Assembly (NCBI RefSeq): GCF_013155295.1
Contig: NZ_JABJXT010000004.1
Coordinates: 186,001-250,000, forward strand
Source of the DNA: Pseudogemmobacter hezensis
GTDB lineage: Bacteria > Pseudomonadota > Alphaproteobacteria > Rhodobacterales > Rhodobacteraceae
Length of the DNA: 64,000 nucleotides
Direction of reading: 5' to 3'
Part shown: piece after piece, positions 43,295 to 51,845 of the stretch
How positions within the stretch are numbered: position 1 is the stretch's first letter
Layout: each line of letters begins with the position of its first letter
Notes under the pieces: model-generated
The model's database searches: none
What the model saw: the letters and a program-made list of their open reading frames with translations, nothing else
What the model was told of the DNA's origin: nothing
Position numbers and translations under genes: made by a program

Positions 43295-44085
43295 ACAAGC
43301 CCGTCATTTCAAATCCCTGGGGGGCTTTGCGCGCCCATACTCCGGCCCGCATCGCGCTTGGGCGCAGCGGGATCAGCCTGCCGACCGCACCGCATCTGGC
43401 CTTTCAGCTGGATCATGCGCGGGCGCGCCGCGCGGTGCATCACGCGCTGGATATGCCAGCGCTTGAAGGTGCGCTTGCGCCCCTCGGGCAGGAAATCATC
43501 GTGCTGGAAAGCGCGGCCGACACCCGCGCGATCTATCTGCAGCGCCCGGATCTGGGGCGCAGGCTGTCGGACAGATCGCGGCTTGAACTGGCGCAGCATG
43601 CGCCGCCAGACGGGCAGGACCCTGACCTCGCTATCGTAATCGGGGACGGGCTTTCCGCCCTTGCCATCGAGGAAAATGCCCCCGGGTTTCTTTCGATAAT
43701 GCTGCCGGTTCTGGCGCAGGCCGGGCTGCGGCTTGCGCCCATCGTGCTGGCGCGTGAGGCGCGGGTGGCCATCGGCGATGAGATCGGCGCGGGCCTGCGC
43801 GCGCGTCAGGTGATCGTGCTGATCGGAGAGCGGCCCGGCCTGTCCTCGCCCGACAGTATGGGGATCTATTTCACCCATGCACCGCAGGCAGGGCTGACCG
43901 ATGCCGCGCGCAACTGCATCTCGAATGTGCGCCGGGCCGGGCTTTCCTGGCAGGGCGCGGCGCATAAGCTGTGGTTCCTGATCCAGGAGGCGCGGCGGCG
44001 CAATCTGTCAGGCGTTGATCTGAAGGATGAGGCCGAGATCCTTGCCGGGCCCGGGGGAAATGCGGGCTTTTTGCTGGGCCACTGA
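43291..44085 (+). CDS. eutC: Ethanolamine ammonia-lyase small subunit
   Basis: 264 aa, EutC. Marks are ARIALGRSGISLPTAPHLAFQLDHARARRAVH (in two parts), PDLAIVIGDGLSALAIEENA, VLIGERPGLSSPDSMGIYFTH and NCISNVRRAGLSW. It binds the cobalamin cofactor jointly with EutB. Translation is coupled to eutB through ATGA. A strong stem-loop follows 6 bases after the stop. Confidence 0.97.
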   Translation: MNKPVISNPWGALRAHTPARIALGRSGISLPTAPHLAFQLDHARARRAVHHALDMPALEGALAPLGQEIIVLESAADTRAIYLQRPDLGRRLSDRSRLELAQHAPPDGQDPDLAIVIGDGLSALAIEENAPGFLSIMLPVLAQAGLRLAPIVLAREARVAIGDEIGAGLRARQVIVLIGERPGLSSPDSMGIYFTHAPQAGLTDAARNCISNVRRAGLSWQGAAHKLWFLIQEARRRNLSGVDLKDEAEILAGPGGNAGFLLGH

Positions 44086-44090
44086 GGGCA

Positions 44091-44124
44091 AAAACCCCCG
44101 CCCGGGCTTGCGGGCGGGGGATTT
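44091..44124. terminator. Bidirectional terminator between eutC and the SDR gene
   Basis: Perfect 10-bp stem CCCCCGCCCG/CGGGCGGGGG (44095-44104 and 44111-44120, loop GGCTTG). On the minus strand it is followed by TTTTT, a strong terminator for the SDR operon; on the plus strand the tail is ATTTC, weaker. Confidence 0.88.
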
Positions 44125-44145
44125 CATACCCGTGAAAGCCAGGCC

Positions 44146-44892
44146 TCAGGCCAGGATCCCACCATCCACCAGCAGCTCGGCCCCGGTCACATACCGCGCC
44201 TCGTCGCTGGCGAGGTAAACCACCGCATCCGCGATGTCGCGGGGCTGGCCCAGCTTGCCCAGCGGAACCGAGGCGATAAAGGCCCCGGCCTGGGCGAGAT
44301 CGTTTTCATGGAACATCGGCGTGTCGATCACCCCCGGCGAGATGGTGTTCACCCGGATCCCGCGCGGCGCGAATTCCCGCGCGGCCGAACGCGACATCCC
44401 CCGCACCGCCCATTTGCTGGCGGTATAGGAAAACGTCCCGCGATAGCCGACCATACCACCAATCGACGACAGGTTGACGATTGCCCCGCCATCCCCCATC
44501 AGCGCAGCCGCCGATTTCATCCCCCAGAACACCCCGAACTGGTTGATATCGCTCATGCGGCGAAAGCCTTCGGGCGTCTCGCTTTCGATCAGGGCGGGGG
44601 CATAGATCCCGGCATTATTGACCAGGATATCCAGCCGCTCGTGATCGGCCTTTATCCGCTTCATCACCGCGGCCCAGCTTTCGGTCGAGGTAACGTCAAG
44701 CAACAGGCCAATCGGCCCGGGGCCTTCGGCGGGGGGAAAGTCCGGCAGCCTCAGGTCGGCGGCATAGACAGAGGCCCCCTCAGCGATAAGACGCAGGCAG
44801 GTTTCACGCCCGATCCCGCCTGCGGCCCCGGTCACCAGGGCGATTTTACCCGCCAGCCGGGCAGAAGATGTGTTCGCAGAAGACATGTTCAT
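44146..44892 (-). CDS. Short-chain dehydrogenase/reductase
   Basis: 248-aa classical SDR. NAD(P) motif TGAAGGIG, NNAG, catalytic Ser in NLSSIGG, Tyr-x-x-x-Lys as YTASK, and ISPGVIDTPMF. An Asp after the second strand (AADLRL) favours NAD. ATG 44892 has AGGGGG upstream; a longer start at 44928 would overlap the preceding gene. It lies 13 bases after another SDR gene and ends at a terminator. Probably oxidises a sugar or polyol imported by the nearby ABC system; substrate not determinable. Confidence 0.93.
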   Translation of the reverse strand: MNMSSANTSSARLAGKIALVTGAAGGIGRETCLRLIAEGASVYAADLRLPDFPPAEGPGPIGLLLDVTSTESWAAVMKRIKADHERLDILVNNAGIYAPALIESETPEGFRRMSDINQFGVFWGMKSAAALMGDGGAIVNLSSIGGMVGYRGTFSYTASKWAVRGMSRSAAREFAPRGIRVNTISPGVIDTPMFHENDLAQAGAFIASVPLGKLGQPRDIADAVVYLASDEARYVTGAELLVDGGILA

Positions 44893-44905
44893 TGTGCCAG
44901 CCCCC

Positions 44906-45631
44906 TTATTGCGCGGTAAATCCGCCATCGACCGGCAGCACGGCGCCGGTCACAAAGCTTGATGCGTCTGACGCAAGGAAAAGCACCGCCTTCGCCACTT
45001 CCTCGGGCAGGCCAATGCGCCCCATCGGCGTCAGCGCCAGGGTGGCCGCGTTCATCTGCGGCGGCTGGACGCGGACCATTTCAGTATCGATCAGGCCGGG
45101 GCAGATCACATTGGCGCGGATGCCGTCTTTGGCATAGGTCACGGCGGCATTGCGGGTCATATTGATCACCGCGCCTTTGCTGGCGTGATAGGCGATCTGG
45201 CCCATGCCGCCGACCTGGCCCCAGATCGAAGAGATATTGACGATAGAAAGCGGCCCGCGCCCCAGCATCAGCCGCGTGGCAAGCCGCATCCCCAGCAAAA
45301 CCCCGGTCTGATTGACGCCAAGGATCACATCCCAATCGGCCAGCGTCACATCATGGGGGGCGGCTTTGGTCGGCGCGATCCCGGCGGCGGTCACCAGCAC
45401 ATCAACCGGGGTGCCATCGCGGCGCAGATCGGCTTCCAGCGCGCTCCAGCCCGCCTCATCGGCAACATCAAGCCTGTGATAGCGGATGCCCGGCACGGCG
45501 TAATCCGGGGCCTCTGCGGCGATATCGGTGGCGATCACCTGCGCCCCGGCCCTGGCCAGAACCTCGGCACAGGCCCGGCCGATGCCGCGATAAGCGCCTG
45601 TAATCAGAGCGGTCTTTCCAATGAGGTCCAT
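44906..45631 (-). CDS. Short-chain dehydrogenase/reductase
   Basis: 241-aa classical SDR. Cofactor motif TGAYRGIG, TAAG in place of NNAG, catalytic Ser in NISSIWG, YHASK, and CPGLIDTEM. Asp in ATDIAAE favours NAD. ATG 45631 has a strong AAGGAGGGG upstream. It is co-directional with the AraC-type gene (46 bases) and the second SDR gene, and these three form one likely transcript divergent from the importer at 46924. Confidence 0.93.
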   Translation of the reverse strand: MDLIGKTALITGAYRGIGRACAEVLARAGAQVIATDIAAEAPDYAVPGIRYHRLDVADEAGWSALEADLRRDGTPVDVLVTAAGIAPTKAAPHDVTLADWDVILGVNQTGVLLGMRLATRLMLGRGPLSIVNISSIWGQVGGMGQIAYHASKGAVINMTRNAAVTYAKDGIRANVICPGLIDTEMVRVQPPQMNAATLALTPMGRIGLPEEVAKAVLFLASDASSFVTGAVLPVDGGFTAQ

Positions 45632-45677
45632 CAGCCCCTCCTTTAATGTCTCAGGTTTTTGCGATTCTGTTATGCGG

Positions 45678-46697
45678 TCAGGCGACAAGGTCCGGCAGTT
45701 GCGCCGCCCTGAGCCGCGAAGGCGGTTGCCCGAACCAGCGCGATGAGGCCCGGGTCAGCGCGCTTAACTCGGAATAGCCCAGAAGCGCCGCAATCTCGGC
45801 AAGCGCAAGGTGGTTCTGGCGCAGATAGAGGCGTGCCAGATCGCGGCGGGTCTCATCCACCAGATCCGAGAAGACCTCGCCCGCTGCGGTCAGCCTGCGT
45901 TGCAGGGTCCAGCGGGTGGTGCGCAGCGCCTCGGCCACGCGCTCGATCCGGGGCACGCCGGTCGGCAGGGCCAGCTGGATCTCGGCCTTGACGCGGTCGC
46001 GCAGCCCGATCCGCGAGGGCGCGACACAGCTGTGCAAAGCCGGTTCCGCATCCGCCCCGCAGCCCGAGACCGGGATTTGCAGGGCCGCGGCCTCGATCAG
46101 CATTGCGTCGCGGCCCATGCCAAACAGCGGCAGGACGCCGAATGCCGCGCGATGCGGGCGGGTGTCTTGCGGCGCGGCATGCTGGAATTGCAACTCCAGC
46201 GGCGCCCAGCTGCTGCCCAGAACACGGCGCAAAAGCCGCAGCAGGGCCAGCATCGCCAGCTCTGCCTCCTGGCGGCGGCAGAGCGCCCGCCCGTCAAGAT
46301 GCCGCCGTGTCAGCGCGAAAGCGCCGTCCAGACGTTGCAGCGACAGCTCTTCCCAGGGTCTGCGGGCGATGGTGATCCGGCACAGGCGCTCCAGCGCGAG
46401 TTGCAGGCTGGGGGCGTCCTGAAAGCCCGGGAACATATCCTCGGGCGGCAGTTTCGCCCCCAGCGACAGCCCGGCTGCCTGAGAGGTTTCCTGCTCCAGC
46501 AAAGACCAGGCATCCGGGGAATCGAGCAAAAGCGCGTTTTGGCGCTGCCCCGGAATTTGGTGTGCGGGGATCTGCTGCGCCGGGGTCTGGTGCCCCGGAA
46601 TCTGGTGTGCCGGGATTTGGCCGCCCGCCCCGGATTGTGCCGCAAGGAAAAACGGGAATGCGGCCTTTGCCGTCGGTAAGACGCGGATATTGGGCAT
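45678..46697 (-). CDS. AraC family regulator (OruR/PchR-distant type with extended sensor domain)
   Basis: 339 aa. The N-terminal region includes a proline-rich pentapeptide repeat (residues 27-51), then an AraC-binding-type sensor domain, and a C-terminal HTH_18 domain with VPRIERVAEALRTTRWTLQR and LALAEIAALLGYSELSALTR followed by RWFGQPPSRLR. This domain order (large non-cupin sensor plus HTH) is that of AraC regulators with the arabinose-binding-2 type domain. It lies between the SDR genes it precedes and the divergent importer operon, so it probably controls both. Inducer unknown. Confidence 0.9.
   Translation of the reverse strand: MPNIRVLPTAKAAFPFFLAAQSGAGGQIPAHQIPGHQTPAQQIPAHQIPGQRQNALLLDSPDAWSLLEQETSQAAGLSLGAKLPPEDMFPGFQDAPSLQLALERLCRITIARRPWEELSLQRLDGAFALTRRHLDGRALCRRQEAELAMLALLRLLRRVLGSSWAPLELQFQHAAPQDTRPHRAAFGVLPLFGMGRDAMLIEAAALQIPVSGCGADAEPALHSCVAPSRIGLRDRVKAEIQLALPTGVPRIERVAEALRTTRWTLQRRLTAAGEVFSDLVDETRRDLARLYLRQNHLALAEIAALLGYSELSALTRASSRWFGQPPSRLRAAQLPDLVA
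46545..46619 (-). repeat. In-frame 15-bp repeat coding five QIPxH/Q pentapeptides
   Basis: Five 15-bp units encode QIPAH, QIPGH, QTPAQ, QIPAH, QIPGQ near the N-terminus of the AraC-type regulator. The unit length is a multiple of three, so copy number changes would keep the frame. Such an insert is not a usual part of the family. Confidence 0.9.
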
Positions 46698-46862
46698 TTT
46701 CTCCCTTTCGGCGGATGGGGTGGGCCGCGCATTGGCCCTGCCGGGGCAAACCTGCCCTGCCTCACCCCGCGCCAGAAATACGCAGATCTACCGATGCGGG
46801 CGGCCGATGGGGCGCATCCGAGGGGCCCTGATTTTGTGTTCGCCGGTCAAACACTCTGCCGG

Positions 46863-46895
46863 CTTGCGGCCCATAGTTGCGGTTCGGGCCGCAAG
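46863..46895. promoter_or_regulatory. Perfect 10-bp inverted repeat in the importer leader
   Basis: CTTGCGGCCC (46863-46872) and GGGCCGCAAG (46886-46895), separated by 13 bases, 29 bases before the start of the binding-protein gene. It could be a regulator site or an mRNA stem-loop that affects expression. It lies in the divergent region between the AraC-type gene and the importer. Confidence 0.5.
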
Positions 46896-46923
46896 GCATC
46901 CGATCCGACAGATGGAGAGACAT

Positions 46924-47967
46924 ATGCAAAGAACAAGAAGGGCGCTGGCCCTCGGCACGGCTTTCTGTGCGGGCGTTGCCCTGCCGGCCCTGCTGCCGCT
47001 GCCCGCCGCCGCCGAAGAGTGCACCCCGCATCCGATTGACGTTGGCACCGATACGCCGGTGATGGGCGGCTGCGAACCGCTGCGCATCGCCTTTATGATT
47101 GCGGCAACCAACAACACCCACCTGCAGGCGCAGATCAAAGGCGCGCAGGATGCCGCCGCCGAGATCGGCGCCGAGCTGGCGGTCTTTGACCCGAACTGGA
47201 GCCCGACGACCCAGTTCAACCAGGCCCAGAACATCATCTCTGGCGGGCAGTTCAACGCCATCCTGGCCGAGATGAACGACGGCAACCAGGCCTGTTCCAT
47301 CCTGACGAAAACCGCGCCTGAGGCCGGGGTTCTGGTCGCGGTGGTCAATCAGCCGGTCTGCGGGCGCGGCTCGAACGAGGGTGATGAGCTTTGGGCGCCG
47401 GGCACGCTGAATTTCGTGGGCGGCACCCAGGGGCGCACGGCGTTCCGCGACTGGATCTTCTCGGTCGCCGAGGAAAATCCGGGCCCGCAAAAGGTGGCGG
47501 TGCTGACCGGGCCGGATCTGAACTCCAACACGATCAACACCGATCTTGCGGTGAAAGACGTGCAGGAGGCCTATCCCGATTTCAAGGTCATTGCGACGGT
47601 GCGAACCGATTATTCGGTTTTGCAGGGCAATGAGAAAACCCTGCCGCTGTTCCAGGCCAATAAGGATCTGAACATCTTCATCTCGAACTATTCCGACATG
47701 ACGCGCGGTGCGGTTCAGGCGGCGAAACAGGTCGGCATCACCGATTCGCTGAAAATCTATGACAGCGGCGGCAATAAATGGGCCTTTGAGGCCGTGCGCC
47801 GTGGCGAGATCGCGCGCACCCGCACCATCGAGCCCTATGCCGAGACCTATACCGCGATCAAACAGATCGGCGAGGCCTGGAAGGGCCAGCAGGTCGCACG
47901 GTTCACGCTGACCGATACGCTGGTCGTGACGCCGGAAAATGTCGCCGACCATGAGGCGGAATACTGA
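46924..47967 (+). CDS. Sugar-type ABC transporter substrate-binding protein
   Basis: 347-aa periplasmic protein with signal peptide (RTRRALALGTAFCAGVALPA, cleaved near AAA-EE). Type I binding-protein features are LRIAFMIAATNNTHLQAQIK, DPNWSPTTQFNQAQNIISGG and KIYDSGGNKWAFEAV. Four cysteines in the mature part, two of them close to the N-terminus (EECTPHP, GGCEPL), may form a disulfide. I chose ATG 46924. A terminator-like hairpin follows, before the ATPase gene, so the binding protein can be made in excess. Ligand unknown. Confidence 0.94.
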   Translation: MQRTRRALALGTAFCAGVALPALLPLPAAAEECTPHPIDVGTDTPVMGGCEPLRIAFMIAATNNTHLQAQIKGAQDAAAEIGAELAVFDPNWSPTTQFNQAQNIISGGQFNAILAEMNDGNQACSILTKTAPEAGVLVAVVNQPVCGRGSNEGDELWAPGTLNFVGGTQGRTAFRDWIFSVAEENPGPQKVAVLTGPDLNSNTINTDLAVKDVQEAYPDFKVIATVRTDYSVLQGNEKTLPLFQANKDLNIFISNYSDMTRGAVQAAKQVGITDSLKIYDSGGNKWAFEAVRRGEIARTRTIEPYAETYTAIKQIGEAWKGQQVARFTLTDTLVVTPENVADHEAEY

Positions 47968-48002
47968 TCCTGCCCTGCAGAGGGATGTGATCGCAAAGAC
48001 GG

Positions 48003-48033
48003 ACCGCGCTCTTTAAAGGGGCGCGGTTTTTCG
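48003..48033 (+). terminator. Terminator or attenuator after the binding-protein gene
   Basis: Stem ACCGCGC/GCGCGGT (48003-48009 and 48021-48027) with an 11-base loop, followed by TTTTTC. It would stop most transcripts after the binding protein; some read-through, or a promoter in 48034-48282, must serve the ATPase gene. That 250-base stretch shows no gene; GAAAGGATC lies just before the ATPase start. Confidence 0.75.
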
Positions 48034-48282
48034 TTTCATATCAATGTTTTGAAATAGTCTGAAAATCTGTGTTCTGCGGTCAATCCGCTTTCGCGCCGGG
48101 GCTGTTAGACCTTCGGAAAAGAACAATGCTTCTCGCAGGGAGGAGTGATCGGGCCCCAGGGTCCCTCTGAAGAACCGGCATGGCGACAGCCCTGCGCGGC
48201 TCTGGCCTGGCGTGTCCGGGCAGGGATCTCATGGCCGGTCTTTCCCGTCCTGCGAACGGCACCAGTCTGAAAGGATCAGCCT

Positions 48283-49848
48283 ATGACGCAGGCCGAGGCC
48301 CGCATATCGCCGCCGCGCGCAGGGGCGGCGGAGGCTCTGCCCGCATTCGCGGCGCGTGGCATTACGAAACGCTATGGCGGCACGCTGGCGCTGGATCATA
48401 TTGATCTGACGCTGGCCGCCGGGCAGATCCATGCGCTGGTCGGCGAGAACGGGGCGGGAAAATCCACCTTCCTTGGTGCGCTGGCCGGGCGTGTGGTGCC
48501 CAGCGAGGGCGAGATTACCGTCTTTGGGCAGCCCCATGTCTTCGGCAACCCGCGTGAGGCGCGGCGGCTGGGGATCGGCACGATCTATCAGGAGCTGACG
48601 ATCATCCCGCGCCTTTCTGCGGTGGCCAATGTTTTCCTGGGCCAGCCGCTTTCACGCGCCGCGATCCTTAGCGAAGCCGCCATGCGCCGCGAATTCCATG
48701 ATCTCTGCCTGCGCTTTGACGTCAGCATCCGCCCCGATGCCATTGCAGGCACCCTTTCGACCGCCGATCAGCAGATGCTTGAAATCATGCGCGGCGTGCG
48801 TTCCGGGGCCGAGCTTTTGCTTTTTGACGAGCCGACAACCTCGTTGGCCCCGCCCGAGCGCGAGGGGCTGTTTCGCGTGATGCGGCAGCTGCGCGAGCAG
48901 GGCAAGACCATGGTTCTCGTCAGCCACAATCTCGAAGAAGTGCTGGCGTTGGCCGATACGATCACCGTCTTCCGCGATGGCAAGCTGGCCCGCAGCGCGC
49001 CCCGCGCCGACTGGACCAAGGCCACGATGGTCCATGCCATGGTCGGCCATGAGGTCGAGGAATATCGCCGCGTCGCCCGTGCCGCCCGTCCGGCCGGTGC
49101 CGCGCCGCTGCTGACGGTCAAAGGCGTCACGCTTCCGGGCGCCTGCGAGGATATCTCGTTCAGCCTGCAACCCGGAGAGATCCTTGGAATTGGCGGGCTG
49201 GTCGGATCGGGGCGCTCATCGCTGCTGCGCGCGCTGGCCGGGGTCGAGCCGAAGTCGCGCGGCGAGATGATCATTGAGGGCCATGGCACTCCCTGGCCCG
49301 CGCGTCCGCGTCAGTCGATGCGGGCCGGCCTTGCGCTGGTCCCCGAGGATCGCAAGGCCCAGGGCCTGGTGCTGAGTATGCGGGCCATGGACAATATCGT
49401 GATGTCGAATATGGGTCGGGTGATGCGGGCGGGCATTCTGTCTGACAGCACCATTGCCAGCGCCAGCAGGCAGATCGCCCGCGAATTCGGCTATGCCGAA
49501 CACCGGATCGGCACCATCGTGCGCCATCTGTCGGGCGGCAATCAGCAAAAGGTGCTGCTGGGAAAGGCCCGTTTCAGCGATCCGAAAATCCTGATGGTGG
49601 ATGAGCCTACCCGCGGCATCGATATCGGCGCCAAGGATGAGATCATGTCCACCCTGCGTGCGCTGGCGGATCAGGGGATGGGGATCATCGTCGTCTCCTC
49701 CGACCTCGAAGAGGTCATCCAGATCAGCGACCGGATTCTCGTGATGTCCCATGGCCGCCTCGTCGATGAGATCGACCAGTCCAAAGGGCCGGCCACGGTT
49801 TCGGACATCCTCAATTCAGCCTTCGGAGTCGACAAAAATGCAAACTGA
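48283..49848 (+). CDS. Sugar-type ABC transporter ATPase, two-domain (RbsA-like)
   Basis: 521 aa. Domain 1: Walker A GENGAGKST, signature LSTADQQMLEI, Walker B LLLFDEPTTSL. Domain 2: modified P-loop GLVGSGRSSLL, signature LSGGNQQK, Walker B ILMVDEPTRGID. Unlike the RbsA-like protein at 6799, Walker B of domain 2 is normal. The permease gene starts inside its 3' end (11-nt overlap). It powers import of the ligand of the protein encoded at 46924. Confidence 0.95.
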   Translation: MTQAEARISPPRAGAAEALPAFAARGITKRYGGTLALDHIDLTLAAGQIHALVGENGAGKSTFLGALAGRVVPSEGEITVFGQPHVFGNPREARRLGIGTIYQELTIIPRLSAVANVFLGQPLSRAAILSEAAMRREFHDLCLRFDVSIRPDAIAGTLSTADQQMLEIMRGVRSGAELLLFDEPTTSLAPPEREGLFRVMRQLREQGKTMVLVSHNLEEVLALADTITVFRDGKLARSAPRADWTKATMVHAMVGHEVEEYRRVARAARPAGAAPLLTVKGVTLPGACEDISFSLQPGEILGIGGLVGSGRSSLLRALAGVEPKSRGEMIIEGHGTPWPARPRQSMRAGLALVPEDRKAQGLVLSMRAMDNIVMSNMGRVMRAGILSDSTIASASRQIAREFGYAEHRIGTIVRHLSGGNQQKVLLGKARFSDPKILMVDEPTRGIDIGAKDEIMSTLRALADQGMGIIVVSSDLEEVIQISDRILVMSHGRLVDEIDQSKGPATVSDILNSAFGVDKNAN

Positions 49849-50821
49849 AGCACAGGCACATGCCGGAACCGGCGGCGGATTTTCCAGATATTTCAGCCGC
49901 GATATGCTTTTGCAATATGGGGTGGTCTGGGCCTTTGCCCTGCTGCTGATCCTGGGGTTCATCGCCTATCCGCGCCTTTTCGCGCTGCAAAACCTGCAAA
50001 ACATCCTCAGCCAGGCCGCCCCCCTGGGCATCGTTGCGGTGGCGATGACCTTCGTCATCATCTCGGGCGGGTTTGACCTCTCGGTCGCGGCGATCTTCGC
50101 GCTTGGGGCGGTGGTCTTTGCCGGTCACGCCGATGGCCTTGGCCTTTGGGGGGCAGCCGGGGCCGTGCTGCTGATCAGCGTGATCTGCGGCGTCATCAAC
50201 GGCTTCATCATCACCAAAATGAAGGTGAATCCCTTTGTCGCCACGCTTGGCACCGGCTCGATCTTTGGTGGCGGGGCGTTCCTTTACTCTAACTCTGCCC
50301 CCCAGGTGCCGGACAATTTCGACTTCGGCATCCTTGGCACCGAGCGTTTCCTGGGCTGGCCGATCTCGATCTGGATCCTGCTGGCGGTCTTTGTGATCGG
50401 AGCCTTTGTGCTGGCCCGCACCGTTTATGGCCGCTCGCTTTACGCGCTTGGCGGCAATGAAGAGGCCGCGCGGCTTTCGGGGATTTCCGTCGATCTGATC
50501 CGGGGCTCTGCCTATGTGCTGACGGCGGTCTGCGCGGGCCTCGGCGGCATGATCCTGTCGTCGCGCCTTGGCGTGGGCCAGGCCGATATGGGCGGCTCGC
50601 TGGCGCTGGATGCCATCGCGGTCGTTGTGATCGGCGGCACCTCGCTGCTGGGGGGCGAGGGCGCGGTCTGGCGCACGGCAATCGGCCTTCTGATCATCGC
50701 CACGCTGACCAATGTCTTCGACAGCCTGGCGATCAATACCAATGTCCAGCAGGTGGTGAAGGGTGTGATCGTCATCTTCGCCGTGGCGCTTGATCTTTAT
50801 GCGCGCCGCGTCCGCCGCTGA
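49838..50821 (+). CDS. Sugar-type ABC transporter permease (RbsC-like)
   Basis: 327-aa inner-membrane permease. Marks are VAMTFVIISGGFDLSVAAIF and IAVVVIGGTSLLGGEGAVWR. I chose ATG 49838, overlapping the ATPase stop by 11 nt. The longer ORF from 49751 lies inside the ATPase gene. The deacetylase gene starts 42 bases later and is probably co-transcribed. Confidence 0.94.
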   Translation: MQTEAQAHAGTGGGFSRYFSRDMLLQYGVVWAFALLLILGFIAYPRLFALQNLQNILSQAAPLGIVAVAMTFVIISGGFDLSVAAIFALGAVVFAGHADGLGLWGAAGAVLLISVICGVINGFIITKMKVNPFVATLGTGSIFGGGAFLYSNSAPQVPDNFDFGILGTERFLGWPISIWILLAVFVIGAFVLARTVYGRSLYALGGNEEAARLSGISVDLIRGSAYVLTAVCAGLGGMILSSRLGVGQADMGGSLALDAIAVVVIGGTSLLGGEGAVWRTAIGLLIIATLTNVFDSLAINTNVQQVVKGVIVIFAVALDLYARRVRR

Positions 50822-50863
50822 ACCCATCTTCCTGAAATACACTGACAAGAAAGCAGGTTAACC

Positions 50864-51742
50864 ATGACCACGCCCGTGACGAAAGATGTCTCTGTCGCCC
50901 TGACCTTTGACTTTGATGCCATGTCGCTGTGGATCGGCACATTCGGCATGAACTCGCCCTCGGCACTGTCGCGCGGTGAATTCTGCGCGGTCGGCGCACG
51001 CCGCATCCTTTCGGTGTTGGAAAACGCCCGGGTGCCCGCGACCTTCTACATCCCCGGCCATACCGCCTATGCCTTCCCGAAAACCTGCCGCGCCGTGGTC
51101 GAGGCCGGGCATGAGGTGGGCCATCATGGCTGGGTGCATGAGAACCCCGTCTCGGTCACCCCCGAGCGCGAGCGCGAGATCATGGCGCTTGGCCTGCAGG
51201 CGCTGAATGATGTGATGGGCATCCGCCCGACCGGCTATCGCTCGCCCGCCTGGGACAATGGCCCCAAGACGCTGGAGCTGCTGCTGGCCAATGGGTTCGA
51301 ATATGAAAGCTCGATGATGGGCAATGATTTCGAGCCCTATTGGTGCCGCATCGGCGATGGCTGGAGCGCGGATGGCAAATGGGTCTGGGGCAAGCCCGTC
51401 GATATGGTCGAGATCCCGGTGGCATGGCATCTGGATGACTTCCCGCTGTTCGAATATGTGCCGCTGAAGAACACCGTGAACCAGGCTGTCGCCACCCCGC
51501 GTGAGGTGCTGCAGATGTGGAAGGACGAGTTCGATTACCTCTATGACCGCATCGGCACCGGGCTTTTCGCGCCGACCATGCACCCGCAGGTGATCGGGCG
51601 CGGCCACCGGATGCTGCTGCTGGAAGAGTTCATCGATTACGCGCAATCGAAGCCCGGCGTGAAATTCACCACCATGACCGATTACGCCCGCCGCTGGCGT
51701 GCGGGCAAAACCCCGTCGCTGCCCGCTGACGCCGAAGCGTAA
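50864..51742 (+). CDS. Polysaccharide deacetylase (NodB fold), cytoplasmic, amidase/imidase-like
   Basis: 292-aa NodB-homology enzyme. Metal-site motifs are LTFDFDA (catalytic Asp pair) and GHHGWVHENP (His-x-x-x-His), with TGYRSPAWD as the third motif. There is no signal peptide. This style is that of the PgdA(Helicobacter)/PuuE/cyclic-imidase branch, whose members act on ureides, imides or small amides rather than only on polysaccharides. It is 42 bases after the permease and 103 bases before the acylase-family gene, which suggests hydrolysis of an imported amide. Substrate is inferred, not shown. Confidence 0.92.
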   Translation: MTTPVTKDVSVALTFDFDAMSLWIGTFGMNSPSALSRGEFCAVGARRILSVLENARVPATFYIPGHTAYAFPKTCRAVVEAGHEVGHHGWVHENPVSVTPEREREIMALGLQALNDVMGIRPTGYRSPAWDNGPKTLELLLANGFEYESSMMGNDFEPYWCRIGDGWSADGKWVWGKPVDMVEIPVAWHLDDFPLFEYVPLKNTVNQAVATPREVLQMWKDEFDYLYDRIGTGLFAPTMHPQVIGRGHRMLLLEEFIDYAQSKPGVKFTTMTDYARRWRAGKTPSLPADAEA

Positions 51743-51845
51743 GACCGCACGCATTATGACCGGGCCGCAGATGTTGCGGTCCGGTATGTCATTCCGCCCG
51801 GCCCTGTTCCTTTGGCCCGGGATCCTGCCCCAGGGGGATCTGCCC

